NCBI RefSeq assembly: GCF_049199905.1
Contig: NZ_JBLZPK010000034.1
Span: 62,001 to 126,000, forward strand
Source: Shinella sp032095155
GTDB lineage: Bacteria; Pseudomonadota; Alphaproteobacteria; Rhizobiales; Rhizobiaceae
Length of the DNA: 64,000 nt
Reading direction: 5' to 3'
In this document: positions 43,859 to 57,790 of the stretch, in pieces
How positions within the stretch are numbered: position 1 is the first letter of the stretch
Layout of the letters: every line of letters starts with the position of its first letter
Made by a program: the position numbers and the translations under genes
Notes under the pieces: model-generated
The model's database searches: none
Seen by the model: only the letters and a program-made list of their open reading frames with translations
What the model was told of the DNA's origin: nothing

Positions 43859-45346
43859 ATGCACCAGGAAATCGATACGCTGATCGTCACGCCCGAGGAT
43901 ATGGGCCATATAGACCGCGTCGCCGCCGCATCGGGCCTTTCAAGCTACGGTCTCATGGAGCGGGCAGGCCAGGCCGTCGCAGCGGCGGCCCTTCGCCGAT
44001 ATCCCGGCGCGCTGCGTTTCGCCGTGCTTTGCGGCCCCGGCAACAATGGCGGCGACGGCTATGTCGCCGCGCGGGCGCTGATGGACACGGGGGCTACGGT
44101 GACCGTGCACGCCCTCGGCGACCCGACCACGCTTACGGGCGACGCCGCCATCGCCATCGCCGCCTTCCACGGCCGCGTTGCACCGCTTTCGGGCTATGCG
44201 CCACGCACCGGCGATGTCGTCATCGACGCCCTGTTCGGCGCCGGCCTGTCGCGTAATGTTCCCGACGCGGTGGCGCGCGTTATCGATGCGGTGCGCAAGG
44301 CCGCCATTGCCGTGCTCGCCGTCGATCTTCCCTCCGGCGTCGACGGGCGCACGGGGCAGATGAGGGGTGCTGCCTTCGAGGCCGAGGCGACCGTCACCTT
44401 CCTGTGCCGAAAGCCCGGCCATCTGCTGCTCCCCGGCAGAGATCGCGCCGGCGCACTGGAAATCTTCGACATCGGCATTCCCGGACGCCTTCTCGCGCAG
44501 CATGGCGACCATATGCGGGTCAACAGGCCGGCCATCTGGCACCTGGCCCGGCCGGCGCAGACCGGCGCGACCCACAAATATGTCCGCGGCCATCTCGCCG
44601 TGTTTTCCGGTCCGCCCGTTGCCACCGGCGCTGCAAGGCTGTCCGCCGCGGCCGGTCTTCGCGCCGGCGCCGGCCTCGTCACCGTGCTCTCGCCGCAAGA
44701 GGCCGCACCCGCCAATGCCGCCCAGCTGACCGCCGTCATGCTGAAGATCATCGACGGTGAAAAAGACCTGTCCAAACTGCTGGAGGACGAACGGCTGAAA
44801 ACCTTCGTGCTCGGCCCCGGCTTCGGCGATCCGGACATGGCGAGGCGATATGTTCGCCTGCTCGCCGAACAGGATCACCGGCTGGTTCTGGATGCCGATG
44901 GCATCAGCGCCTTCCGCGACGATCCGCAGGCTCTGTTCTCCCTCTTTGCCACGGAAAGCCCGCGGCTCGTCCTCACCCCGCATGACGGCGAATTCGCCCG
45001 GCTCTTTCCCGATCTCGCCGACGACGCCACGCTCTCCAAGATCGACCGTGCCCGCAAGGCCGCCGCCCGCAGCAACGGCGTCGTCATCCTCAAGGGAGCC
45101 GATACCGTCATCGCCGCCCCTGACGGCCGCGTGCTCGTCAACGACAACGCCCCGCCATGGCTTGCGACGGCCGGCTCCGGCGATGTCCTGGCCGGCATCG
45201 TCGGCGCCCATCTGGCGCAGGGCATGCCCACCTTCGAGGCCGCCGCGAGCGCCGTCTGGCGCCATGGCAAGGCTGGGCAGATCGCGGGCGAGGGGCTGAC
45301 CGCTGAAGACCTGTCGGCCGCCATTCCTGCCTGGGTGGATCTATGA
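43859..45346 (+). CDS. nnr: Bifunctional NAD(P)HX epimerase/dehydratase
   Basis: Repairs damaged hydrated NADH and NADPH. The 495-residue protein fuses an N-terminal YjeF_N epimerase domain (about 1-210, with LCGPGNNGGDGYVAAR and AVDLPSGVDG) to a C-terminal ribokinase-like ADP-dependent dehydratase (about 225-495, with VLGPGFGDP, VLDADGISAF and ATAGSGDVLAGI). ATG 43859 (MHQEIDTLIVTPEDM) is preferred because it fits family starts; an in-frame ATG at 43802 is the alternative. It is divergent from glnB. Confidence 0.92.
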   Translation: MHQEIDTLIVTPEDMGHIDRVAAASGLSSYGLMERAGQAVAAAALRRYPGALRFAVLCGPGNNGGDGYVAARALMDTGATVTVHALGDPTTLTGDAAIAIAAFHGRVAPLSGYAPRTGDVVIDALFGAGLSRNVPDAVARVIDAVRKAAIAVLAVDLPSGVDGRTGQMRGAAFEAEATVTFLCRKPGHLLLPGRDRAGALEIFDIGIPGRLLAQHGDHMRVNRPAIWHLARPAQTGATHKYVRGHLAVFSGPPVATGAARLSAAAGLRAGAGLVTVLSPQEAAPANAAQLTAVMLKIIDGEKDLSKLLEDERLKTFVLGPGFGDPDMARRYVRLLAEQDHRLVLDADGISAFRDDPQALFSLFATESPRLVLTPHDGEFARLFPDLADDATLSKIDRARKAAARSNGVVILKGADTVIAAPDGRVLVNDNAPPWLATAGSGDVLAGIVGAHLAQGMPTFEAAASAVWRHGKAGQIAGEGLTAEDLSAAIPAWVDL

Positions 45347-45494
45347 CTCTATTTTGGTGCGGTCGAGAAGGCTCGAACTGAACGTCTCGACGCACTCGTG
45401 TCTGTAAGCAGGCCACAGGCAGGGGCGGCCTATATTTGCCATAGGACCCGTGCGGTTCGGGGACGCGCCGCTTTTGTGCTCCCAAGGCGAAGCA

Positions 45495-45533
45495 GATCCA
45501 GGCGGCATCGGCTGCCGCCTGGATCGAGTTTTC
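45495..45533. terminator. Hairpin between convergent nnr and DUF72 genes
   Basis: GATCCAGGCGGC (45495-45506), loop ATCGGCT, GCCGCCTGGATC (45514-45525) form a perfect 12-pair stem followed on the plus strand by GAGTTTTCT. It is a good plus-strand terminator for nnr, although 149 bases past its stop, and lies just beyond the DUF72 stop. Confidence 0.75.
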
Positions 45534-46337
45534 TCAGCGCACGCGCTTTTGCAGTTCCCGCGCGCCGTTTGGCGCATTCACCTTGCCCGATGTGATGAAG
45601 AAGGCGAAGACGTCGCGCGCTACCTTGGCCGGCTTCGTGTCGGGGGCGATCTTCGGCAGATCCGACGGCTCGCCGCCGGCAGCCCAGTCCTTGATCCGCC
45701 CGGCCCATTCGTCGAGCGCGTCTTCCGGATAGCAGGTCTTGATGTCGTCGGACCCTTTTTGCAGACGTGCATAGACGAAATCGGCCGTGACATCGGCGAT
45801 CTCAGGGTATTCTTCGTGCTGCGCATAGACGATGGCCGCGTTGTATTTACGGGCCAAAGCGGCGAATTCCGGCGTCATGAACGTCTCGTTGCGCACTTCC
45901 AGCGCGTGCTTCAGCGTCAGGCCATCGAGCTTTTCCGGCAGCAGTTTCAAGAAGCCCTCGAAATCGTCGGGCTCGAATTTCTTCGTCGGCGGGAACTGCC
46001 AGAGGATCGGGCCGAGATGATCGCCGAGTTCCGTGAGGCCCTGCGTCAAAAACTTTTCGACGGATTCACCGCCATCAGCCAGAACCTTGCGATTGGTCGT
46101 GAAGCGGCTGGCCTTCAGCGAGAAGATGAAACCGTCGGGCACTTCGGAGGCCCATTTGGCGAAGGTTTCCGGCTTCTGTGAGCCGTAATAGGTGCCGTTG
46201 ACCTCGATGGCCGCAAGCTCGCGGCTGGCAAATTCCAGCTGCCGCTTCTTTGTCAGCTTTTCCGGATAAAACGTGCCTTCCCACGGATCGAAGGTCCAGC
46301 CGCCGATGCCGGTTCTGATGGTGCCGGATGTGCTCAT
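45534..46337 (-). CDS. DUF72 family protein
   Basis: TIM-barrel-like DUF72 (YecE) protein of 267 residues. Typical features are the start RTGIGGWTFDPWEGTFYP, IEVNGTYYGSQKPETFAKW, the conserved LWQFPPTKKF and the EVRNETFM strand. The molecular function of the family is not established; some members sit with DNA-repair or nuclease genes. ATG 46337 has AGGAG seven bases upstream. It is in line with the GST gene and uvrA on the minus strand. Confidence 0.9.
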   Translation of the reverse strand: MSTSGTIRTGIGGWTFDPWEGTFYPEKLTKKRQLEFASRELAAIEVNGTYYGSQKPETFAKWASEVPDGFIFSLKASRFTTNRKVLADGGESVEKFLTQGLTELGDHLGPILWQFPPTKKFEPDDFEGFLKLLPEKLDGLTLKHALEVRNETFMTPEFAALARKYNAAIVYAQHEEYPEIADVTADFVYARLQKGSDDIKTCYPEDALDEWAGRIKDWAAGGEPSDLPKIAPDTKPAKVARDVFAFFITSGKVNAPNGARELQKRVR

Positions 46338-46374
46338 GTCAGTTCTCCTCGACAGACGGATGGCGGCGCGCCGA

Positions 46375-46998
46375 TCAGGCGGGCGCGATGAAAGGCTGGG
46401 AAATCTCCTGGAACACCGGCAGGGCCTCCATGCCGGCGCAATGGTTTGCGAGCGCGGGATAGGCGGCCGGGTCGATGAGGCCCGGATGCGCCTCGCGCAT
46501 ATGCCGCCAGGCGCAGGCGACGGCGATATCGGCATGGGTGATCCGCCCGAACCAGAATATTCCGGACCGCTTAGCGCGCTCGTCCTCCAGCGCAGCAAGC
46601 ACCGTCAGGATTTGTGAACGGCAACGCTCGGCGAAGTAGGCCGACGGTGTCTCGTGCAGATGAAGCTCGTAGAAAAGGCTGATGCCCTTGTCGGCGAAAC
46701 CGGTCGCAAAGGTCATCACCTTCAGAACCTGACGGCGCTCCGGCTCGACCTGTGGCAAAAGCCGCTTCTCCGCCGGTACGAGGCCGTCGAGATAATCGAG
46801 GATAGAGTTGCTGTCGGCCACCACCTCGCCATCGTCGAGCACCAGCGTCGGCACCCGCATCAGCGGATTGACCGCCTGAACCTTCTCGCCCTCGCTGAAC
46901 ACCGACCAGGGCCGGTGTTCGAACGGGAGATCGTAGAGCCTGAGCGCGATCCCGACACGGCGCACATAGGACGAATCGTACTGGCCGATCAGGATCAT
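46375..46998 (-). CDS. Glutathione S-transferase family protein
   Basis: Cytosolic GST-like protein of 207 residues. The N-terminal thioredoxin-fold domain runs to about residue 75, with SSYVRRVGIAL (glutathione-binding helix start), NPLMRVPTLVLDDGEV (cis-Pro) and DSNSILDYLD. The C-terminal helical domain has FWFGRITHADIAVACAW, the N-capping box region. It starts four bases after the uvrA end on the same strand. The substrate is unknown. Confidence 0.9.
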   Translation of the reverse strand: MILIGQYDSSYVRRVGIALRLYDLPFEHRPWSVFSEGEKVQAVNPLMRVPTLVLDDGEVVADSNSILDYLDGLVPAEKRLLPQVEPERRQVLKVMTFATGFADKGISLFYELHLHETPSAYFAERCRSQILTVLAALEDERAKRSGIFWFGRITHADIAVACAWRHMREAHPGLIDPAAYPALANHCAGMEALPVFQEISQPFIAPA

Positions 46999-47002
46999 CC
47001 GG

Positions 47003-49921
<2,919 letters not shown>

Positions 49922-50062
49922 GGTATCCAGCGTCAGAAGTCGTTGCGCATTCTTAAAAGGGGTAGGCCCCTATGTAGGGATTGATCGAGGCCTGTCCATC
50001 GCGCGGTCAGAAGATTCCGTGCCCGTTTCCGATTCGGTTGACAAGAGTGTAGGGAATTATTA

Positions 50063-50077
50063 GAACAAAAAAAGAAC
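50063..50077. promoter_or_regulatory. LexA (SOS) box between uvrA and ssb
   Basis: GAAC (50063-50066), seven A, GAAC (50074-50077) is the alphaproteobacterial LexA operator in reverse orientation. It lies nearly midway between the divergent uvrA (49921) and ssb (50214) starts, so one operator could control both. Confidence 0.85.
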
Positions 50078-50213
50078 GAAATTTCGCAATTGATCTGTGG
50101 ATTATTCCTTTTGCGGGGCGGCGCGGCGGCGCGGCAGCCGATAAGATGGCGCATTCGTGTAGTGAAAAGATGTCGGGCGCCAGATGCCCGGCGCGACAAC
50201 GGGAAGTACGGGT

Positions 50214-50744
50214 ATGGCTGGAAGCGTCAACAAGGTGATCTTGATCGGGAATGTGGGTGCGGATCCGGAAATCCGGCGCACGCAATCCGGCACACCGATC
50301 GCCAACCTGCGCATCGCGACTTCGGAAACCTGGCGCGACCGCAACAGCGGCGAGCGCCGCGAGAAGACCGAATGGCACACCGTCGTCGTCTTCAATGAAG
50401 GCCTGTGCAAGGTCGTCGAACAATATGTGAAGAAGGGCGCCAAGCTCTATATCGAAGGCGCGCTGCAGACCCGCAAGTGGCAGGACCAGAACGGCAACGA
50501 CCGTTATTCGACGGAAATCGTGCTGCAGGGCTTCAACTCGACGCTTACTATGCTGGATGGCCGTGGCGAAGGTGGTGGTGCAAGCCGTGGCGGCGGCGAT
50601 TTCGGCGGCGGCGCGCCGAGCTATGACGATTACGGCTCGCGGCCCGCTTCGGGCGGTGGCAGCAGCAGCGGAGGCGGCAACCGTTCGGGCGGTAGTGGCG
50701 GCGGTTCGCTATCACGCGATATGGATGACGACATTCCGTTCTGA
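50214..50744 (+). CDS. ssb: Single-stranded DNA-binding protein
   Basis: Tetrameric SSB that coats single-stranded DNA in replication, repair and recombination. The 176-residue protein has an OB fold (residues 1-112, start SVNKVILIGNVGADPE), a Gly/Ser-rich linker, and the acidic tip DDDIPF that binds partner proteins. ATG 50214 follows GGGAAG by seven bases; an in-frame GTG/ATG at 50184 is rejected. Divergent from uvrA across an SOS box. Confidence 0.97.
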   Translation: MAGSVNKVILIGNVGADPEIRRTQSGTPIANLRIATSETWRDRNSGERREKTEWHTVVVFNEGLCKVVEQYVKKGAKLYIEGALQTRKWQDQNGNDRYSTEIVLQGFNSTLTMLDGRGEGGGASRGGGDFGGGAPSYDDYGSRPASGGGSSSGGGNRSGGSGGGSLSRDMDDDIPF

Positions 50745-50752
50745 GAACGGAC

Positions 50753-50780
50753 AAAGGCCGGCAAAGCGCCGGCCTTTTTC
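50753..50780 (+). terminator. Terminator after ssb
   Basis: AAAGGCCGGC (50753-50762), loop AAAGC, GCCGGCCTTT (50768-50777) followed by TT forms a ten-pair intrinsic terminator eight bases after the ssb stop. Confidence 0.92.
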
Positions 50781-50827
50781 TTTGGTGCGGACGGGGTGAA
50801 AGGGTGCGCGGGAGGCGCGGCGGGTGC

Positions 50828-51229
50828 ATGGAAAAGACCGGGACGGACGTACTTTTCCTCCGGCCGGGCGAGGGGCGAACCTATCCGCTCGGGCGCATGA
50901 GTGCGGTCTTCAAGGCCGATCACGGCGAGACGGACAATGCCTATTGCGTTTCCGAATGGTGGCTGGAGCCGAGGACGCCGGGACCGGGTGCGCATTCCCA
51001 TGAGGAGAATGTCGAGCTCTTCTACGTGCTTTCGGGCGTGGCGAGCATTCTGGCCGGCGAGGACTGGCTGGAGGCGCCGGCCGGCAGTTTCGTACGCATT
51101 CCGGCAACCGTGATGCACGAATTCGAGAACCGGACGGACGAGCGGGTCGGCCTGCTCAACATCTTCCTGCCCGGTGGTTTCGAGGAAAATATGCCGGCTA
51201 TCGCCAAATGGTTTCCAGACAATCCCTAG
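50828..51229 (+). CDS. Cupin domain protein
   Basis: Small beta-barrel cupin of 133 residues. The first cupin motif is GAHSHEENVELFYVLSGVASIL with two His and a Glu as likely metal ligands, and the second is PATVMHEFENRTDERV with another His. Catalytic function cannot be assigned from the fold alone. ATG 50828 has GGAGG 12 bases upstream; an in-frame GTG at 50804 is possible. It is monocistronic between the ssb terminator and the convergent marC gene. Confidence 0.82.
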   Translation: MEKTGTDVLFLRPGEGRTYPLGRMSAVFKADHGETDNAYCVSEWWLEPRTPGPGAHSHEENVELFYVLSGVASILAGEDWLEAPAGSFVRIPATVMHEFENRTDERVGLLNIFLPGGFEENMPAIAKWFPDNP

Positions 51230-51262
51230 ACGTTGCGGGTCCGTGCGAGCTCCGGAAAGCTG

Positions 51263-51892
51263 TCAAAGCGCGAAGGCCGACTTCACCCCGTCCACGACGA
51301 ACTGCACCGCCAGCGCCGCCAGGATCACACCGAGCAGGCGTGTCAGGATGGCGCGGCCGGTGTTGCCGAGGAAGCGGTCGATGCGGTCGGCGATGACCAG
51401 CGCCAGGAACAGGATGCCGATGCAGAGCGCGAGCACGCCGATGAGGGCGGAGCGCTCCAGAGCGGAGGGGAAGGAGCCGGAGAGCAGGATCGTCGCGGAG
51501 ATCGCGCCGGGGCCGGCAATCAGCGGCAAAGCGAGCGGGAAGACGGCGATGTTGTGGATGTGATCGCGGGTGATCGCCACCTCGCTGGTCTTCTCCTTGC
51601 GCTCGTTGCGGCGCTCGAAAATCATCTCGAAGGCGATCCAGAAGAGTAGCAGGCCGCCGGCGATGCGGAAGGCGCCGATGGAGATGCCGAGCAGCGACAG
51701 CACGCCCGCACCCGTCAGCGCGAAGACGGCAAGGATGCAGAACGCGATGATGGAGCCGCGCAACGCCACCTGCTTGCGCTGCGGCCGCGTCATGCCCACC
51801 GTGAGGCCGAGGAAGATCGGCGCGAGGCCGGGCGGATCGATGGTCACGAGCAGGGTCGTGATCGCGTTGACCACGAGATCGATATTGAGCAT
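51263..51892 (-). CDS. MarC family integral membrane protein
   Basis: MarC/NAAT-family membrane protein of 209 residues with about six transmembrane helices. Family features are IDPPGLAPIFLGLT in the first loop, AFRIAGGLLLFWIAFEMI, and AVFPLALPLIAGPGAISATIL. Despite the name, MarC proteins are not shown to confer multiple antibiotic resistance; function is unknown. It is convergent with the cupin gene (33-base gap, no hairpin seen). Confidence 0.92.
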   Translation of the reverse strand: MLNIDLVVNAITTLLVTIDPPGLAPIFLGLTVGMTRPQRKQVALRGSIIAFCILAVFALTGAGVLSLLGISIGAFRIAGGLLLFWIAFEMIFERRNERKEKTSEVAITRDHIHNIAVFPLALPLIAGPGAISATILLSGSFPSALERSALIGVLALCIGILFLALVIADRIDRFLGNTGRAILTRLLGVILAALAVQFVVDGVKSAFAL

Positions 51893-52120
51893 GTCAGGCG
51901 TTCCCCTCGCCGTTGAGCGGCCGTTTTCGACGGCCTTGCCGCCCCATTGTTAGGCGAGCGTGGAGAGGAAGGGAAGGGTGGCCGGAAAGTGGCCATGAAA
52001 ATGCGCAAATTGGCGGATTTCCTGGGAAAAGCCTGTTCACAACCCCTGGTGAAATTGGCGCTTCCAGCCTCGGTAGGCTATAAAATTGCATCTGATTCTG
52101 AACAACGATCGTGACCGAAA

Positions 52121-54907
<2,787 letters not shown>

Positions 54908-54931
54908 CATCCTCGCCACATCAAGACACGA

Positions 54932-54969
54932 AAAAGCCGGACGGGCAGGGAACGACCGTCCGGCTTTTC
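54932..54969. terminator. Terminator after gyrA
   Basis: AAAAGCCGGACGG (54932-54944), 11-base loop, CCGTCCGGCTTTT (54956-54968) form a 13-pair stem 25 bases past the gyrA stop. A- and T-runs on both sides allow use from either strand, so it may also end the small minus-strand genes. Confidence 0.92.
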
Positions 54970-55028
54970 ATTTATTGCGGGTAGCCCGGAGGAAAGGCCA
55001 CCCGCAGGGTCGGCGGCAAGGGGGCGCT

Positions 55029-55175
55029 TTAGACGCCGAAGCCGCCTGCTTCTGTTTTCAGCTTTGTGGCTTTCAGCACCGCGCGATCCCGCTTCAGGTC
55101 GAGGATCGTGCGCGTGAAGTCGAAGGTGAAGACCACGCTTATGAAGACTGTGAAAAGAATGGTGAGACCGACCAT
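55029..55175 (-). CDS. Tiny membrane protein, function unknown (48 residues)
   Basis: A 48-residue reading frame starting MVGLTILFTVFISVVFTFDF, with one hydrophobic N-terminal segment and a charged tail (LDLKRDRAVLKATKLKTEAG). The ATG at 55175 has GAGGA seven bases upstream. It lies 14 bases downstream of another tiny membrane-protein gene on the same strand, with its own good ribosome site, so the two probably form an operon ended by the gyrA terminator. No family is recognised. Hydrophobic start plus Lys/Arg-rich end suggests a single-pass inner-membrane peptide. Confidence 0.65.
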   Translation of the reverse strand: MVGLTILFTVFISVVFTFDFTRTILDLKRDRAVLKATKLKTEAGGFGV

Positions 55176-55189
55176 GGTTGTGTCCTCGC

Positions 55190-55315
55190 TCAGCGCAGCC
55201 ACTTGCCGCGCGCCGCGAGCTTCGAAGCGGCCGGGCGATCCTCTTCGCGAAGCGCATGGATCGTCGCCACGCTAAGCGCAATGAACATGGTCATGCAGAG
55301 TAGAGCGAGTGCCAT
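55190..55315 (-). CDS. Tiny membrane protein, function unknown (41 residues)
   Basis: A 41-residue reading frame: a hydrophobic N-terminal segment (MALALLCMTMFIALSVATI), then a basic tail with HALREEDRPAASKLAARGKW. The ATG at 55315 has AAGGAA seven bases upstream, a clear ribosome site. It is the first gene of a two-gene minus-strand unit upstream of the 48-residue gene. The paired sizes, spacing and ribosome sites make chance less likely, but expression is not shown. Confidence 0.62.
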   Translation of the reverse strand: MALALLCMTMFIALSVATIHALREEDRPAASKLAARGKWLR

Positions 55316-55564
55316 TTTCGTATTCCTTCCAGCCTAAGGAAACGCGTTACTTGTTCCGTTGTGTTCGGTCGGGGAAATGCGCGATTGCGACCTTTGTTCC
55401 CGACGTCCATGCTGGTATTTATGCATGGTGCAGCTGAAATGCTCTTGAACGACCCGTTCATCCCGGGTTCATCGTCTTGGCAGGGGACAGTTCGGGATGC
55501 GACGGCGGGCACCCTTGCGGATCACGGCGGACCATGACAAAAGGCGGCAAACGGGACCCTGCCG

Positions 55565-56059
55565 ATGACAGTCGCTTTCTATCCTGGCTCTTTCGATCCG
55601 ATCACCAACGGCCATATCGACGTGCTCGTGCAGGCGCTGAACGTCGCGCCCAAGGTCATCGTCGCGATCGGCATCCACCCCGGCAAGACACCGCTGTTTT
55701 CCTTCGAAGAACGCGCCGAGCTGATCCGTCTTTCCATCGCCGAAGCATTGCCGGAGCGGGCAGGGGATGTCAGCGTCGTGTCCTTCTCCAATCTGGTGGT
55801 CGATGCGGCACGTAGCCACAAGGCGGGCCTCCTTATCCGGGGTCTGCGCGACGGCACGGATCTCGATTACGAAATGCAGATGGCCGGCATGAATCGCCAG
55901 ATGGCGTCCGACGTGCAGACGGTGTTTCTGCCGGCAGGCGTCGCCTCGCGGCCCATTACCGCCACATTGGTCCGCCAGATCGCGGCCATGGGCGGCGATG
56001 TCAGCGCTTTCGTGCCGGCGCCCGTCTTCGCGGCTCTCAAAGCCCGCCAGAAGGGCTGA
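55565..56059 (+). CDS. coaD: Phosphopantetheine adenylyltransferase
   Basis: Penultimate step of coenzyme A synthesis, transferring AMP to 4'-phosphopantetheine. It has 164 residues. The nucleotidyltransferase motif is YPGSFDPITNGHID with the TNGH (HIGH-like) at residues 15-18, and the C-terminal TATLVRQIA matches the ISSTxVR motif of the family in altered form. ATG 55565 follows GGGA by seven bases. It begins a plus-strand run with the cyclophilins. Confidence 0.95.
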   Translation: MTVAFYPGSFDPITNGHIDVLVQALNVAPKVIVAIGIHPGKTPLFSFEERAELIRLSIAEALPERAGDVSVVSFSNLVVDAARSHKAGLLIRGLRDGTDLDYEMQMAGMNRQMASDVQTVFLPAGVASRPITATLVRQIAAMGGDVSAFVPAPVFAALKARQKG

Positions 56060-56093
56060 GCCCAATCATCCTGAACCCCTCAAGGGAGCTATC

Positions 56094-56660
56094 ATGAACA
56101 TTCTTCGTACCGCCTTTGCAGGAGCCCTGTTCCTGGCAACCGCCACCGGCGCATTCGTCGCTCAGGCTGCCGATTTCATCACGATCCAGCTGAAGGACGG
56201 CCCCGTCGTCATCGAGCTGAACGACAAGGCGCCGAAGCATGCCGAGCGCATCAAGGTGCTGGCCGCGGCCGGCGAATATGACAATGTCGCCTTTCACCGC
56301 GTGATCAAGGGCTTCATGGCGCAGACCGGCGACGTGCAGTACGGCGATATGGCCGATGGCTATCAGGCGCAGGCTGCCGGCACGGGCGGTTCCAGCCAGC
56401 CGGACCTGCCGGCGGAATTCTCCGACATCCCGTTCGAGCGCGGCACGGTTGGCATGGCCCGTTCGCAGGATCCGAACTCCGCCAACTCGCAGTTCTTCAT
56501 CATGTTCGCCCCCGGCGACTTCCTGAATGGCCAGTACACGGTCGTCGGCAAGGTCGTTTCCGGCATGGAGAACGTCGACAAGATCAAGCTGGGCGACGAC
56601 GCCAACAACGGCTCGGTGACGGATCCCGACCGCATGGTGAAGGTCACCGTCGGCAAATAA
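56094..56660 (+). CDS. Peptidyl-prolyl cis-trans isomerase, exported cyclophilin
   Basis: Cyclophilin-type isomerase of 188 residues with a signal peptide ending near VAQAADF, so periplasmic. Active-site features are FHRVIKGFMAQTGDVQYGD, the QFFIMFAPG strand and MARSQDPNSANSQFF. ATG 56094 follows AAGGGAG. It resembles the cytosolic paralogue downstream at 56740, from which it differs mainly by the signal peptide; the pair looks like an ancient duplication. Confidence 0.94.
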   Translation: MNILRTAFAGALFLATATGAFVAQAADFITIQLKDGPVVIELNDKAPKHAERIKVLAAAGEYDNVAFHRVIKGFMAQTGDVQYGDMADGYQAQAAGTGGSSQPDLPAEFSDIPFERGTVGMARSQDPNSANSQFFIMFAPGDFLNGQYTVVGKVVSGMENVDKIKLGDDANNGSVTDPDRMVKVTVGK

Positions 56661-56670
56661 TCCACTTTTT

Positions 56671-56713
56671 GGTGTGTCGCCCGTTGTAATCGCAGAACGG
56701 CGACACACCTTTT
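56671..56713 (+). terminator. Bulged hairpin with T-run between the two cyclophilins
   Basis: GGTGTGTCGCCCGTT (56671-56685) pairs with AACGGCGACACACC (56696-56709) with one bulged C, ten-base loop, then TTTT. This is strong enough to terminate. It lies only 27 bases before the next start, so it may partially attenuate expression of the second gene or the second gene has its own promoter overlapping here. Confidence 0.75.
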
Positions 56714-56739
56714 GCGTCACACTTTAAAGGAGAGACACC

Positions 56740-57255
56740 ATGGCCGAGATCAAGGATCCGGAAAACACCATCATCATGGAAACCACCAAGGGCAAGGTGG
56801 TCATCCAGCTGCTTCCGGATCTCGCACCGGGCCACGTGGCACGCATCAAGGAACTGGCGCGTGAAGGCGCCTATGACGGCGTCGTCTTCCACCGCGTCAT
56901 CGAAGACTTCATGGCCCAGACGGGCGACGTGCAGTACGGCAAGACCGGCGGCAAGGACTTCAACCCGGCCCGCGCCGGCATGGGCGGCTCCGACAAGCCG
57001 GACCTGAAGGCTGAATTCTCCAACATGAGCCATGTGCGCGGCACCTGCTCGATGGCCCGCAGCCAGATGCCGAACTCCGCCAACTCGCAGTTCTTCATCT
57101 GCTTCACGGATAGCCCGTGGCTCAACAAGCAGTACTCGGTCTGGGGCCAGGTCATCGAAGGCATGGAAAACATCGACAAGATCAAGCGCGGCGAGCCGGT
57201 GCGCGATCCTGACACCATCGTCTCGATGAAGGTTGCCGCCGACGTAGCGGCCTGA
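56740..57255 (+). CDS. Peptidyl-prolyl cis-trans isomerase, cytosolic cyclophilin
   Basis: Cyclophilin of 171 residues without a signal peptide. It has the same core motifs as its upstream paralogue: FHRVIEDFMAQTGDVQYG, MARSQMPNSANSQFF, and WGQVIEGMENIDKI. The start MAEIKDPENTIIMETTKG follows AAAGGAG. It catalyses proline isomerisation in cytoplasmic protein folding. A strong terminator follows. Confidence 0.95.
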   Translation: MAEIKDPENTIIMETTKGKVVIQLLPDLAPGHVARIKELAREGAYDGVVFHRVIEDFMAQTGDVQYGKTGGKDFNPARAGMGGSDKPDLKAEFSNMSHVRGTCSMARSQMPNSANSQFFICFTDSPWLNKQYSVWGQVIEGMENIDKIKRGEPVRDPDTIVSMKVAADVAA

Positions 57256-57274
57256 TAGAACGCCGTCGATTTCG

Positions 57275-57306
57275 ACCGCGTCCGTTTCGGCGGGCGCGGT
57301 TTTTCT
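57275..57306 (+). terminator. Terminator after the cytosolic cyclophilin
   Basis: ACCGCGTCCG (57275-57284), loop TTTCGG, CGGGCGCGGT (57291-57300) form a ten-pair stem with one G-T wobble, then TTTTTC. It ends the cyclophilin transcript ahead of the DUF606 gene. Confidence 0.85.
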
Positions 57307-57332
57307 TTGTGCGCTTTTCAAGGACCGGCGAT

Positions 57333-57782
57333 ATGGCTGCTTTCCTCTGGGCGCTGCTCGCCATCGCGGCCGGCGCGTGCATCGCAATTCAGGCTCCTAT
57401 CAATGCCATGCTCGGCCGCGGCCTGAGCATGCCGGTGGCAGCTGCCTGCGTCTCGTTCCTGTCGGGCGCCATCATTCTGGCTGTGGTTGTCGCAGCCACC
57501 GCATCCTTCGAAGGCCGCTCGCCGGATTGGCGGGGCCCGGACCTCTGGCTCTATATCGCCGGCGGCGCGCTCGGCACGGTCTATGTCACCACCGCCATCT
57601 TCCTGACGCCGCGCATCGGCGCTGCCGCCGTCATGGCCTTTGCCGTCTCCGGCCAGCTGCTGGCCGGTATCCTGCTGGATCGGATCGGTTTCCTTGGCAT
57701 GGCCGTGCGCGAAATCTCCGTCGGACGCATCGGCGGCGCCATCCTGCTCGTCGCCGGCGCGCTGATGATCCGCTTTCTCTGA
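57333..57782 (+). CDS. DMT superfamily transporter (DUF606/YdcZ type)
   Basis: Integral membrane protein of 149 residues with about five transmembrane helices, of the DUF606 (EamA-like edd) group. Typical points are AIQAPINAMLGRGL in the first loop and the conserved LTPRIGAAAVMAFAVSGQLLAGILLDRIG. ATG 57333 has AAGGA eight bases upstream. It ends eight bases before queA, suggesting a shared transcript; its substrate is unknown. Confidence 0.85.
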   Translation: MAAFLWALLAIAAGACIAIQAPINAMLGRGLSMPVAAACVSFLSGAIILAVVVAATASFEGRSPDWRGPDLWLYIAGGALGTVYVTTAIFLTPRIGAAAVMAFAVSGQLLAGILLDRIGFLGMAVREISVGRIGGAILLVAGALMIRFL

Positions 57783-57790
57783 GGCCTGCT

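Noticed and set aside
55353..55366. GTTC-CGTTGT-GTTC upstream of coaD and the tiny genes, resembling a LexA box
   Set aside because: The spacer is six bases, not the seven required by the alphaproteobacterial LexA operator, and neither flanking gene is a known SOS gene.
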